A DNA stretch of 64,000 nucleotides from Puffinus mauretanicus (taxonomy: Eukaryota; Chordata; Aves; Procellariiformes; Procellariidae). The stretch lies in NCBI GenBank assembly GCA_023333565.1, contig JAJKFH010002994.1, forward strand, positions 1,364,001 through 1,428,000, written 5' to 3'. Under the pieces are notes generated by a model. It was not told where the DNA came from. It worked only from the letters and a program-made list of their open reading frames with translations, and ran no database searches. The number at the start of each line of letters is the position of its first letter. Positions within the stretch are counted from its first letter, which is position 1. Made by a program: the position numbers and the translations under genes. Positions 1 to 13,400 of the stretch are shown here, in pieces.

Positions 1-3000
1 TCTCTTTGTGGTGCCATAAAGCTGAGCAGGATCCGTGCTCGGTACTGGTATGCAGAGCTCTGTTAACTGGAACGATCCTGATTCACCCCTGTGAAAGAGC
101 CCATCGGTTGATTCGCTGTTGCTATATTCAGAATCCATTTGGACACTTTTGACTTTTACGCTTTCTAAAATAAGGCAATAAAGCAATTAGAAATAGGTGA
201 CAGAAGGAGAGGGCACTTCACCAAAGAAAGCAAAAGAAAATAGTGTGGCATAATTAATACAGAGCTGGCAGCAGCGAAAATGAGCTGTAACAACCAGGAG
301 TATGTACTGTCACCGGGAGTATGACTGAGGCTGCAACGGCAGAGAGGGTCCTTTCGCCACCCAGCACAATCTGCCCCGAGAATGCATGTCTTTGGGACAG
401 AAGGAAATAAAAGCATCATTTAGAGCTGGGAGGACATAAATGTTCCTGTCAGTCCTTCGCTGTGTGTCAGCTAGAGGATTTATCCGACTGAAAAGGAAAA
501 GGGAATTAGCGTAACCAGAAAGGCAGGTGCTTTTTTAGGGGAAAATCCAAGAATGTCCTAAGTGGACGACTGGGTTAAAAATATAAGGGAGCCTGCTGTG
601 CCATAGAAGGGATGAGTGGGCTTAGAGATAGGAGAGATTGCAGAGGGAAGGAGCCATCTCTTTCATTATTCATTTTTAATTTGCATTGTTATAGTGTCTG
701 GAAGGACCAGGTGGAAATCAGGCCCTCATTGTCTGGGAATTGTGCGCAAACATAATGATTAAATGTTGCCCGCTCTGCAGAGGTTGAAATATAATTCCTC
801 ATCTCTGCAGCATCACTAACCGGCATAATTACTGCAGAATAAGTTTTTCTGCAATTGCTTTTCTGGAATATCTGTGCCACTTGATTTCTTTCAGAGTAAC
901 CACGCCTGAGGGGATGAAAAGATATATTTGTACCAGGTCCAACCTGGTAACCTTCACAGATAATAATAACTGTTCAGAGGCAGAATCTACTCACCACGTT
1001 TGCATACACATTCAGAAATTATTTGCTTGTGTCTCGGTTTCTGTAAAATGGGAATAGTAACACTGCACTCATGGCTCGCTCTCTTCATCTGACACTGATG
1101 ATCGGACAAGAGTCCTCTCCTAGAGCCTTAGAGCTCTACACTGACAACATCACATATGAGGGCTTGTTAGTGCTGTTTGTAATGATCAGGGATTAGCTGG
1201 AGAATATATATTTTTTCTTGTGGGTTTTCTGGCTGAAAGGACTGGAGGCAGTATTTGATTTGCTGAAGGTTCCTTTTCTATTAGTACTTTTCTATTAGTT
1301 AAATAACTGTGTAAAAAGCAAAACGCAATTAAACAAGGAGTTTAAAAAACAAACCCCAACCCTCAATTGTCACAGCATAAACAGGAAGCAACACAGCAAA
1401 CTGTCATTGAAGGGGTCTTCGCACGGTGACCAACTCCCTTCGGGTTTCTGTGACACTTTGGCTCGCTGCTCAGAGGTCAGAGAGCACCAGGACACACTGG
1501 CTGCATTTTTACAGCTTCAAATACAGTCGCTTTCTGGCCATGATAGATGCCAAGCACAGGAAATTCTTCCCTGACCCTAAGAGCAAGAGTAGGTCAAACT
1601 AAGAGGAGAGGAGGACGGTCCTGCTGGTCACCCACGCCTCCCCCCTGGGACTTGCACCGGAGCATGTGGAGCTGAGCAGACCAGCCCTTCCTCCTTGCTC
1701 TCCCACCCCTGAGCACCAGCTCCAGCCCCTCCAGCAAAAGGAAGGACCGAAACAATTGCCATGGGCTTTCCCTGCCTTTTCATACTGCAGAAGGGACCAG
1801 CGTACGTTAAAATTAAACACTTGCTCAGTTTCCTCCAGACAGCTATCGCTCTGCATGGTACCCACCCGAAAGCCCTGGGGGCCCTGTCTTAGTGGAGGAG
1901 CTTGTTTTGCTGAAAGAATTAAAATTACAATATCTCATTCTGCTGGTTGCAGAGATGGTTAGTGAATGAAAAGCAAAGCAAAGGAACCCCAAAGACTGTG
2001 TATTTTAAAAAGCAAGCAAGGAGATGAAAATAAACCCTCCCATGATTTTTAAAGCAGTCTTGGGACTTTTAGGGATCCCAGCTCAGAGGTTTTGAATAGC
2101 AACTACAGGGGATCATTTACAAGCAGCATTTTTCCTAATTTCCTATTCCGCCTTTCAATATTTCCTAGGAAAGAATAGGGGCTTTGCATTACAAGCAGCT
2201 TGAAAGATTAAGCAGGCAGAAACAACCCTCTGCTCCACCTGCAGCCTTCCACTGGTTATTTTAAGTTATGACTGGAGATTGACCCGGTTTAAGTGGGTGC
2301 GAAAGGTTACCTGAACACTCTCGCTTCACTGCCTCTAATCTTTGGCAACTGAATTTTCCCCAGGCACGTATGTGTGAAACGGTCTTCCAGTCCCCTCTGC
2401 TGGTTGCAGCTTGCTGGAGAGCTGCACCGTCGCACCAGACGTGTGCAGTGCTTCCCCTCGATGATCTGGAGGAGAGCGCACGCTGCGCGGGGATGCCACC
2501 AGCCCCATGTCCTCAGCACCCTCTAAGGCGGCATTAACTCCTCCAGAGACCAGGGAGCTTTCCCTTACCCTTATCTCTGCATCTTACCCAGGACAGCATC
2601 ACGAGAAAGGGTGAAAAAGTTACCCAAATGGATAATCTTAAAAAAAAGCCCTGCCTGTGAAAGCTGATGCATCCTTCTGAGAGCAAAGAATCTCCCCACG
2701 GGGAATGTATGGCTTGAAATGTTTGTTGAGCTTATGACCAAGTATCACCTGCAACTCTTTGTGGCACGTGCCTCCATGTCCCTACGAGCCCAGCGCGGTG
2801 CGTCCATCCTGCAGGCTGCTAGCCCACGCTCCCCACCACAGTCAGCGGCGTTGCAGCCACAGGCAGAGCAATCCCTATAGCTTCTTTACTGACTTTCCCA
2901 CGGCAGCTGGGATCCAGTTTTGAAATGACCAAGGCAAAATTTCCCCCGGGGTGTGCAAAATCAAAACGACATTCAGAGAGAGACTGTGTAGAAAGTCTGT

Positions 3001-3520
3001 GCTGATGCATCCTGGAGAACCGAACAGAGCCAGCAGCACAGGGCAGGGGCTGCTCGTAGCCATGTGGGGCTTGGGTGTAGTTCATCATGTCCAACTGCAC
3101 ACGCTGAGCAGTGCAAATCTTCCAGCAGAGAGGGGAAGTTTTGCTCCTGGGTGCAAAGAGCTGGTTTGTGAGGCTACTGCCGAGAAGGTCAACCCTGACC
3201 GGCTAATACTGACCGGTGTGAGCAGCAGGAGGCAGAGCTGGCACAGGGCAGCCGTTCTTGATGGCCGGCGGTGCGCCAGCGCTCTCCGCCAGCCAGGCTG
3301 TCTGAGGAGGAAACCCAAGTGACAACCCTGATAACAACCCCTGCTCATGGCCGGCGGCCCAGGGGCCCTGCATGGGAAGGCAGAGCCCGGGGGAGCCTGC
3401 ACTGAGCCCGTCGCAGAGGCCCCATGCTCCAGCCCGATTTACAGGATTGCTTTGCATGCACAAACCCCCCAGTGCCAAAAAGCACTGCATATCCCGTGCC
3501 CTGGGGCAAGCATGGGCACC
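1..3520. other. Downstream intergenic sequence, no gene seen
   Basis: Only short scattered open frames occur and none resembles a protein. The first 2.8 kb is clearly more AT-rich than the rest of the window. One MIR-like fragment is near 1,033-1,060. By human synteny the next gene would be CAMKK1, but no exon of it was recognised. Confidence 0.6.
1033..1060 (+). repeat. MIR/core-SINE-like relic
   Basis: CTCGGTTTCTGTAAAATGGG followed by AATAGTAAC resembles the MIR core segment (CTCAGTTTCC...TGTAAAATGGGG). Short and diverged, so only a hint of an ancient amniote SINE. Confidence 0.5.
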
Positions 3521-3524
3521 GCAA

Positions 3525-4371
3525 AGGGATGTAGTAGAAAAACTAAAGGTTTATTTTTTTTAATAAAATACATCCTTACAAAATAACCATTTTTCTCCCA
3601 TGCTGAGGGACTGGGCACGGTTCTTGCCAGCTCCCCTTCCCTCCCCTTCCTCTCCTCACTTTGGAGCTGTCCAAGGGTGCCGCTGGGGAAGGAGAGGCAG
3701 CGATGCTCTCCCCAGGGTGCGGGATGCCCTGGCACAGCCCTGGCACACCAGGCAGGGCGCAGTGGGAGCCCTTGGGGAGTGCCTGCAAAGGTGGCAGACC
3801 CTGGTGCCCTGCAGCAGGGCTGGTGGACAGCCCCAAGGGTGCATTAGTGGCTCCTTGATGCCCAACACGAGTTTAACCCACCCACAGCATCGCAGCGTGT
3901 CCCACCAGAGGCAGAGCGCCCGGCCGGCCGGACCCTGCCCTGGCTGCAGGGCACCACGTTCCCATGAGCCGGTGTCGGACACTGCTTCTGCTGGCCTTGG
4001 AGCTAGTGCAGGCTGGTGACAGGGGATGATGACCATGTTTTAGGAGAGGAGGAGGAGGAGGAAGAGGGTGCAGGTTCTCAGTCAGTGTGGATTCTGCCAA
4101 GAGAGAGAGGTGCACGGTGATTTCTGGTGTCTTGCCCCCCGCTGCCCCTCTTCAAGCGATGCTGCCATCGAAGATGCGATGTCAATCCCACATCCTGCAC
4201 CCAGTGCCTGCCTGTCCTGGGAAACGCTGTCCCCAGGTTAGACATTACAGCCCACAGCTCAGCTCTCCTCCATGCCTCCCTGGAGCCCTTCCCGTGGGAT
4301 AGCCCCAACACCCACAGCCCTCACCCCTGCCAGCCGTGTGCTAGCAGGGCTGGGGAAACACCGCTCACCTC
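3525..4371 (-). other. P2RX1: Probable P2RX1 3' untranslated region
   Basis: The sequence runs from the TGA to the first minus-strand AATAAA, about 0.85 kb. Both strands are open in several frames because of high GC content, but none resembles a known protein. Confidence 0.5.
3550..3555 (-). terminator. P2RX1: Candidate poly(A) signal AATAAA (P2RX1)
   Basis: AATAAA is on the minus strand, preceded by a run of A and followed by CCTTTAGTTTTTC. It is the only minus-strand AATAAA I saw in the 4.4 kb after the stop codon. Confidence 0.55.
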
Positions 4372-4416
4372 TCACTGCGTGTTGTCCCGCTCCTTTTCCT
4401 TCTTATGCGACTTCGA
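4372..4416 (-). CDS. P2RX1: P2RX1 exon 12 (terminal coding exon, tentative)
   Basis: An acceptor TTTAACCCCCAG with a pyrimidine-rich lead is followed by 14 codons reading [14 protein letters not shown] and stop TGA at 4374-4372, in phase with exon 11. The tail is highly charged and differs from the human P2X1 C-terminus as I recall it. The total length of 390 residues is close to human. No better acceptor in frame was found nearby, but the exon is short and its content is not recognisable. Confidence 0.6.
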   Translation of the reverse strand, partial: SKSHKKEKERDNTQ

Positions 4417-7400
4417 CTGGGGGTTAAATGAGACAAAACGATGATTCTTTTACAGACCTGCCCCTTTCTAATGCCAGGGAAAAACGTGGTTGAACCGCAA
4501 CTTCTAACCCCCAATGTATAAGCATAATTTCAAATGAATTTGAGGGGAGCTGTTTTCACATCCTATGAAAGGCCACGAAACATCCCGCGGCCACGGAGAT
4601 GTTCTCAGAAAGCAGAAAAGGGGACATTTTCCAGTTTGCTAAAGCACTGGTATGTATCTGCTTCCCTTAAAGCAATGCAAGTGTTAACAGATACTGGAAT
4701 ATCTGGGGATAAAGAGAGGGAATAAAGCTATTAATAGTGAGTCACACAGAAGATCTCTATAATTTTGGAGAGGAGATTCATGGATCCCAATCTCTGACAG
4801 TCCCAAGGGCTCGGGGTTCCCACTAGCTCAGAAAGGCGCCTGGTTGCTCCTCAATATATGGTATAAATGTTGTTTCTGTTACAGCATCATTACCCATGCA
4901 CGCATCCACACTCACACGCGCAAGAGCCTCTGCAGGGGAGGGACGCGCTATTACTTACAGGCTCCTGTTCTGCATATTTGAATTTCTTCTGCTTGTAATA
5001 GTCCCGTCCTTGGAGAAAATGCAGCAGGAGCAGGTCGCAGAGGACAGAGGCCTTAAATCAAAGTGCAGTTAGGGGTGGGGCTGCCCTCCCAGCCCGCCCG
5101 TGCCACCCTGTACTTCCAGCTTGTTCCAGTTTGCCCCACAAGTTAGGGTCCCTTCTGCTTCAACCCACAACGTGGCAGCTGATAGAGAGCGCACAGCCCC
5201 TGAATGTCCATTTAGGACAGAACTGAAGTGTGCTGGGTTCAATAGTGGGCAATTTAAGTCAACAGAAATTAAGTGCTTCCACTTTAGGTATAATGCAGAG
5301 CACAACACCCTTTGGGTTGTGCCAAATTCTTTAATGACCATAACCAAATAGGGTATTGGTTTTCTATCGTGCATGAAATACTGCCCATCACCTCCAAAAC
5401 CCCCTCAGTACCGGCTCTAACTTGAAACTATCAAGATACCAAGACATGGCCCCGCCACAAAAGCCTGCTTCCCCTCGCTCGGCAGGGCAGCGGCTCCTGC
5501 TAGCAGAATTCACATCAGGCGCTGGGCAGCAGGAATCTATTTTCCTGAGCTAGCGAGGCAGGAGAGCACCTCCTTTCTTCCTTTTACCCATCCCTTGTTG
5601 CCTGAGCGGGAACCAGTATTTCACTGCTGCGCAGGGACGCTTCCCCATGGATGTCACAGGCGAGGCGAATAATTTGAGCGTCTCCATATAGAGACTGGAA
5701 ATATCTGAACTTACCACTCCAAAAATACCAATTCCAGAGCCGATTGTGGTCATGGTCGGGATGATGTCAAATTTGCCTGCCTGAATAAAATTACAGAAAA
5801 GAAGTGATATGTTGCAACCACCACAGGAAAAAAAAAAAAAGGTGCCATAGCTGTAGGTGGGGCTCAGCTAAAGAGCCTTGCAGCAACCCAAACCACAACC
5901 ACAGCACAGAGAGAAACAGGAGCTGGGTAAGAGCTGGTTTTAAGCTCATTGGTCAAACAGAAAAATACAGTAGGTTGGTTTTAGGCTGACACAAATGGAA
6001 ATTACTTTGCTTCCTGTATTTTTAATAAAAAAAAAAAAAAAAGAAAATATACCCTTTAAATATTCCCAGTGGGAACACAACAAGGAAAGCCTTCTCTCCC
6101 CGTGGGAAGAAAAAAGACAACATAGAAAAATGCAAACGTTCAGCTTTTGGAAATATTAGTGACTTTCCACAGTTCCCCTCCAACCCATCGTGATGTTTTT
6201 TGGGACAAAACCACTGACCCCAGGAAACCACTCACCTTGGTTTTCCTGGCCCCGGGAGACCCCGGTGCTGTGTCACAGAGCTGGTACCTGCCTGAGGACA
6301 TGGCACTGCCGTCCCGGGGAGCCGGGGGCGAACCCAGCGCCTGGCCACCCTTACCTTGCCATTCACCAATATGTCGAACCGGATCCCAAACACCTTGTAG
6401 AGCGTCCTCTTGTCCGTCCCATCTTCTTTGTAGTATTTGGCGTATCTGTCCAATTGAATGGTGAGCATTAATGGCCTGCCAGGGTGTTTAACAGCCCCCT
6501 GCAGCCCAACGGCATCGGGATCTTGGTGGGAGCAGGACAGGGGTCTGGGGATGCACCATCACAGACCTGGTCCTGACCCTCTCCTTAATCCTCCCGAAGG
6601 AGCTGGGCTGTTGGCACCTCTCCCCTCTGTGCCTCAGTTTCCCTGTCTGCAAGTCGGAGCTAAAGCTCCTGCTTGTGCTGGTACTTGGTGACCCCAAGTG
6701 CTACGTGACAGCAGATATTAGCGCAGCACTAGTGGCAGCTTCAGACAGAGCAGCGGTCAGAGCAGCAGCTCATGCCTAAATGTCATGCTGGGGCTGAATG
6801 CTTTGAAGTGTGGGAACACGTGAGATGACCTTGCAGCGTTTCTAGTCCTTCAAGGGGCTTCCCAAGAGCTCAGCTGAGTCTGCAAGGGTGAGGAGATGTA
6901 CAGGGAAAGGCAACGGGGTAATTTTGAGGCCAAGGGATGGGTTATCACTTTTCTCATGCCATTCTAAAGAGAGCGCTGCTGTCTGGCACGGCAAAGGTAG
7001 TGAGTATTTTAGAGAACAGTCCCTGGTCTTCCACCGTCCCTTGAGTGCTGTGGGACCCTGAAAGGTGTCACCTCTGAATTCTGCCTGCTGAGTTAACAGC
7101 GGTTTCCTTACCTGAAGTTGAAGCCCGGTGAAACATTACTGTCATCGTTGTAAAGGCCGTGGAACTGGTAAATGGGTTTGCAGTACCGGACAGGCCAGTC
7201 GAGGTCACAGTTCCAGTCTATGGTGATGCCCACCACTCCACCCTGCAGCCAAGAGAGGAGTCACAAGGTTGCCCCACTCGGACCAACCTCCTTGGACCTA
7301 GCCTGCATGGAGAAACTCCTTCTCTCCTCATACATGGCCTTTCTCGATGCTACGAGGTGCCCTGGCTCTCCAGGGTACACGGTCCCTGCTGCTGTCTCAG

Positions 7401-10400
7401 CCCTCCTGGGCAGCCTCAGCTTCGTGCCCTGTACATCACCCTATGCAGAGGCGCTTGCTTCTGCCCTAAATACTGGATACGCAATTAAATTCATGTTCCT
7501 CTTGTTCCTGGTCAGCATCCCATACGCAAGGCATGGTCCTGAGAAACAGTGCCCACTGCAGATCCCCCACGGTCCTAGTGGGACAGCCTTTCCTTGCCTG
7601 ATTTTACCCATAAGATTTGCCTGCCCTGTGGCTTAACCCTGCCATCAAACCATTAACGTCACAGGGAAGATCAAAGGCAATTTAACAAGGTCATAGAGGA
7701 GAGTGAAAGGAACCCATGAAAATCAGAAGAAAACCTCCTCTAAGAGGGTTTCTGCTAGGAAATGAAGCAGTCCCTCCTGAGCTCGGTCCAGGTTGTAACT
7801 AGCTGTGCCCCAGAGGCTCATCTTTTTGCACCTTTAATACATGCAAGCCTCTGATTTCATTTAATGCCTGGCAAAGTTAGCTTAAGGCTCTGCAGTGCAG
7901 AAATAGCAGATACGCTTGCACACCATCCTGAGAAGCGTTGGGCAAAGCTGCATTTCCGAGCCTGGGGAGAGGCTGCAGCTTGCATTGTGCGATGACCAGT
8001 ATTTGACCATCCAGCCGAGGTTTCCAAGCTCAATCGGATGGAATTTGGCCATGCAGCTCTAGTCATTCGTTGCACAAATTAAAACAAACTGAACCCTGGA
8101 TTTATTGCCAGCGGGTCAAATCTTGTCAATCTTATAGGGGAGTTTCCAAGAAAGGCTTAAATATTAAGCCATGCCCAAGGAGATTCATAATCTTTAAGAG
8201 CTAATTCTGACACTGCCTCGCGAGTCCTTGAGAAAACAGATCCCTCGTGTCTCAACAGCTTGGGGATGATTGCTCTGTCGGTGTCCCCCTCCCCATGTCA
8301 GCAACAAACATCACTTGAAATTGAAGTACCTTAACAGCCAGGAAGGTAAAATTCTGACCCGATTCCTTCACAATGTATCCCAGGTCAAACACGGGGCATA
8401 AGGAATCGGTGACTTTGTGATAAGTGCATTTCTTCAGGTACTGTTTGGTAACACCCTCAACCAAGTTTCGCCTGTGAAGGAAAAGAGAGTGAGAAAGAGC
8501 CTGAATAACCCAATAATTTGGGTGGGAAAGGACCTCTGGAAGTCCCTGGTCCAACCCATTGCTCAAAGCCAGGTAACTTCAAAACTCAGGGCTTCGTCCT
8601 CCTCCCCAACGTGCTCAGCAGACCCCGCACATGGAGAGCGGGCCCTTTCCTCCAGCCCTGCCTGGTTTCTCCCACCCCATCAGCAACTCGTGTCCCCTGA
8701 ACCTCCTCTTGCAGAGGAAGCCTCTTTGCTGTTTTCTCTCCCGCAAAAGGTCTCCACCTCTGCTTTGGGTTTGTTGCTTTGTCTGCTGCCCAAACCCATT
8801 TCTTCAGCAGAGGTCTGCCTGTCCTCACCTCTTCTAGCAACCCCCTCTCTTGTTCCTCCCGTGGCCTCCACCATCCCTCCCAGCTGCCTTTCCCGTTTGC
8901 ATGTCAGCTCGTCCAGGGGTTCTGCCAGGCAATGCTCCATGCACCAACAGTTTTCATCTAGGACAGCTCATGGATAGCATATCCCACAGCTTTTACTTTT
9001 AGCTGGATTTTGCCATCTCCTCCAGAAAGGGTGAAAAGGGAAGGACAATGTCTTGCCTTCCACCCTGCTCTGCTCTTTTGCCAAAAAATAGTCTTTCTGT
9101 GAAGCCCTCCTTCTTTGGGAAGCCTTGTGCCTTGCTCAACCCTGTCCCATCATTTATGCTCAGCAGTTAATTAACAGCAGTGATCAAAGGCAGGAAGTTT
9201 CCCCATGACCCCAGCCGGCTCCGGCTCAGCCCCGCAACGGCAGCCAGCCCGGCCGCCCTCACCTCCCAGGACCTGCTGGCCCTCATCGCATCCCCCCTCC
9301 TGCCTGCCCTCACTTGCTGCTGGGGGGGGGGATCCCCTCTCCCAGCCACCTCTCGGGGTGCAGCTCGAGGCCGGCTGGAGACTTCGCCAAGCGTGCCGGC
9401 TGCCAGGGCATTTGACCTTGGCTGCAGCGCAGGGACGCGATCGGCTTAGAGAGAGGAATCCGCCGTCTTCAGCACAAATAGCTTCTGTTAATTTGTTCCA
9501 AATCAGATATATAATCAGTGTCATCACAAATCCTCTTACGTCCGCGCCTTCAGCCGGCGGCACCGTTTCCAGCGCTGCCTGGAAGGGGCCAGCCCTGCAA
9601 CCCGCTGCAGAAGCAGGTGGGAACCGTGACGGTGAGAGGGGCCTCTGCTCATTTCTGGGCAGCAAGCGCATCCTGGCTGCTCGCACCCCCCTGAGGCATT
9701 TAGTGTTTTACTGTTATCTTCGGGAAGGAAAAGGGAGAAGAAAAATGAAGAATCAGAGAAACTGTATTCTAATGTACATCCTATGAGGGTAGCTCAGGGG
9801 ACATTAATTCCAGAAACCTTCTTTCCTGTAATCACAGCTACCAGCTGAGGTGGGACAGATTTGGGAGGGAAACGTCTCAGTTCCTATCAGCTAATCTGGT
9901 GATTGTGCAGCAATTAAAGTAGACCTGGGCTTGCTGGTGAGGGACAGCATCCTCTATATCAAGCACCCAGCTACACCCATGGTTTCCCCTTAGGGACACG
10001 GCTGGGTGAACCGAGCAGAAGCTGTCTGCCCAGACCTCCTCTTACCTGGACACCTTGAACCTGGGGAAGGTGATGCTGTTCTTGATGAACAAGGTGAACT
10101 TCTCTGCTTCTGACAACAGGGCAGGGCTGAAAAACACAAGTGTTGGCATGTGTCCATCACTCAGCTCTCCAGCTTCTAGAGAAAGCCCCGTTTGGTGGAG
10201 ATTCATCCAAACTGGGACAAGCAGGATCCAGAAAAACTGGTGATCTCATCCCTGCCCTTTCTAAGTGAAAGATCCCAACAAGGTTCAGAAAAGCCCCAAG
10301 GAAAGGGGGAAGTGCTTATTAGGGGACAGAGATGGAGTTAGGTGCTGGGATTTCAGTTAATAAACCCCAAAAGCACAGTGAGGTGGGCTGGAAGAGAGCT

Positions 10401-13400
10401 CAAGGGCCCTGGGTGCTTCCCTGGGCTCCTTGGCAGACCCATGGCTGTCCCTGTGGCCCCCCTGCGAGGAGGAGAGGCAAGGAGGAACAGGACTTTGCAT
10501 CTACCAGGAGGTGCTTCACAGCGGCCCATGGAGGCTGGAGGTGAAGAACATCTCATGGGCAGAGCGCAACTTTACTCTGAAGGCAAATAGGATAGAGGGG
10601 GGCTGCTGGTCCATGCACAGAGCACCCAGCAGAGATGGGATGAGCCACCAACGAGGTGGGGAGCAAACCATGCCAGGAGAAGCACAAGGCCCCTGAGGAC
10701 ACCAGGCAGCATGTACAGCCATGGAGCCTTCATCAACCCGGGCTGTCCCGGCAGCAACCCGCAGAGCCCCAGTTTGCTCTGCCCTACGCTGAGTGCTGCT
10801 GGTGCAGCTGGGGTGGGACTGGGGTGGAGAAAGGGGCAATGACCTCATTGCTTACCTGGGAACATGGTCATCAACTTCAACGGGGCACCAGCCAAAGATC
10901 TCACAGGTTTTCACGGAGCTGTTGAAATGCACACACTTGCCCGTCATGAGCCCTGTGGGGAAGGGAGACGGCTGCTCACACCCCTGTATGCTGGGAAATC
11001 CCAGCCTCACACTGGGATGGATGGGATCTGGTTGGAGCTTCGGCCCTGCCACAGACATCCAAGGCACAAAACACTCAGGGCATTGTTGCCCCTTTATAAA
11101 AAGGGTAATTAATTGTGGCCTCTCGGCTCGGGGCAGTGTACAGGGGAGCAACTGGGCATTTTTCTTGCTAAAATACACCTCAGAAAATGCCTAGCTGTTA
11201 GACAGCAGTTTGGGGAAAATGTTTTAGTATTGATTAACCTTTTGGTGGGAGAACTTTTTACAGCTCCAATCTCTTTTGGAAGAGGAAACAGGACCAGCCC
11301 AGGTGGGACCCTCACCCGGGATGTCAGAGGCTTTTCCCAAACCCCAGCAGCTGGTGGTCCAAAGCAGGTTCCCCTGCCAGACACCCCAGCCTCGCGGCTT
11401 CGCCGGAGCACGCTGTGCTCAGCACGTCTCACCAGAAACGCCGGTGCCGGAGCCTCGGGGCCCTGCGCCGTACCTTGTCCCTGGCGGCTGTATTTCCCTT
11501 TGCTGCAGTCGCTGTCCCGTGAGCAGAGCCCGGCGTCCGGCAGCTGTTTGGAGAAAGCAGGCAGCCCCCGCTCAGCATCACACCCCGCCGTTTCGGTCCC
11601 TCCTGCCTCACCACGCAGCCTTCTCCCCGGGGGAAATGCTGCTCGGCTGCGGCCAGAGCCTTGCCCGTACACCGCTTCCCAACCAAGGATGTCCAGATTA
11701 AGCAGGAAAAAGGGGGGATTTCTTTTTTAAACTCCAGGCAGATGCTTTTATTCAAGCCTTGAGCATGCTCTGCCTGATCGTCTCGAAGGGAAGAAAACTT
11801 AAATGGGTGCTGGCTGGTTTTCAGCAGAATAAAAGTCTTCACTTAGCACTCGCAAGTCAGGAACGATAATACGGGGCCAGGCTCAGGCTTTCACCAAACC
11901 TCTCAACGTCAGGAAAACTTCCCCAGTGCCACCACACAACCCCCCTAAATTGCAGAAGCTGAGACCGCTGAAGGAAGCCAATGCGTTTACCTCCGGGCAG
12001 GTTCCTTGTTTCTGTCCAGGGGTGACAATGAAGTTGGTCATCACCACGAACGAGTTGTCCCCCTGCAGAGACACAGCCAACGAGCTCACAGCTGGCACGG
12101 CGTTTTCTGACGGAGTCTCTGCGAGGAGCCTCTCCCACCAGGGCATGTCCAGGCAGACGGCACCTTTCTCCCAAATTTTGGGTCCTCCGCCCTTCACCCC
12201 GCAGCTTGGGAAGCTGGTGGTGGCCCTGGGGAACTGCAGTGCCACCAGCCCCAGGGACAGTGAAGGACCCCCCTTGCTGCCTGAGATGCTCGTCTGGAGG
12301 CACCGGAGGAGACTTGATCCTTTTGGAGGCAGCCTCAAACGTGCCCCATCAACCGTGGTGGGTCCCAAGCACCGAATGCTCCCCAGGGGTAATATGTGGG
12401 CAGAGGTTTGTGGCAGGAGCAACCTGGGGCACCACAGGGACACCATGTCATGGTTGGCCCCATGGAAAGCCTACGCCAAGGAGCCCGTCTGCACCCCAGC
12501 GCGTGGATAAAAGCAGTGGTCGAGACAAAAGCAACACCCCCAAACCCACCCACCCTGCCTCCTTACCTGGGGTGGGAAAACATAATCCACCACGTCCCAG
12601 ATGTGAGGGCCTATGACGCTCTCGTTGGTCAGCGTCAAGCCTTTCAGCTTCACCGAGACGGAGCTGACGATGCTGTCCTGAGACTGGTAACCCTTCTCGT
12701 AGAGGAAGACCCACCTGGATGGGGAAAGGTGGTGGGGTGAGCATGGCCACCGGCGCTCATCCGCGGGAGACCCAAGTCTCTGCACATCGCTGTGGACTGG
12801 GGCTTCTCCTACCAAGTCTCACCTGGGGGTTTATTTGTCAAATTTCCTCCAGCTGGATGAGGGACGTGTTGCTGAGCTCTCCCACCCTTTGCCCGAGGCA
12901 TGCTGTAGCTGCAAGACCTGACTTCCACAGTGGGATGATTTATTTTGGGGACTGGGACACATTTTGTGGTTGAGGGTATGTGAAGGCAGGTGGAGCAGGG
13001 TGGCCACCGGCCATTTGAGATTAAAGCCTACGCCGAGTTTGCAGCTTGCTGGTCTGGGCAACCCACCTGGACCCTCCTGATCCACCTCATAGGCACTCTC
13101 CAAAAATCAGTGCCTCCAGGGCCAAGACAGGGGTAAGTCTGGACATGGCTCATGTCCAGGGCCACCGTTCCCCATCCAGCAAAGGGAACCGTGGAGCCGT
13201 GGCCCTGGGTGCAAGAGGGCTGCAGTAGCAGGGTTGGGGACACTGCTGTGGCTGGCACGGGGCTCTCCCTGCGTTTCCCAGCCCATCGTGCAGCCATCAG
13301 GGCTGGCTCCTGACACTATTTAACCTATGGCATAAACAAGCTGCCGCTGGATTAAATCTGGCTCAGGGAGACTATAAACACGGGTGAGCAACCATTTCGG

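Noticed and set aside
689..880. 63-residue minus-strand frame in AT-rich flank
   Set aside because: Too short, no splice context and no resemblance to CAMKK1 or another neighbour.
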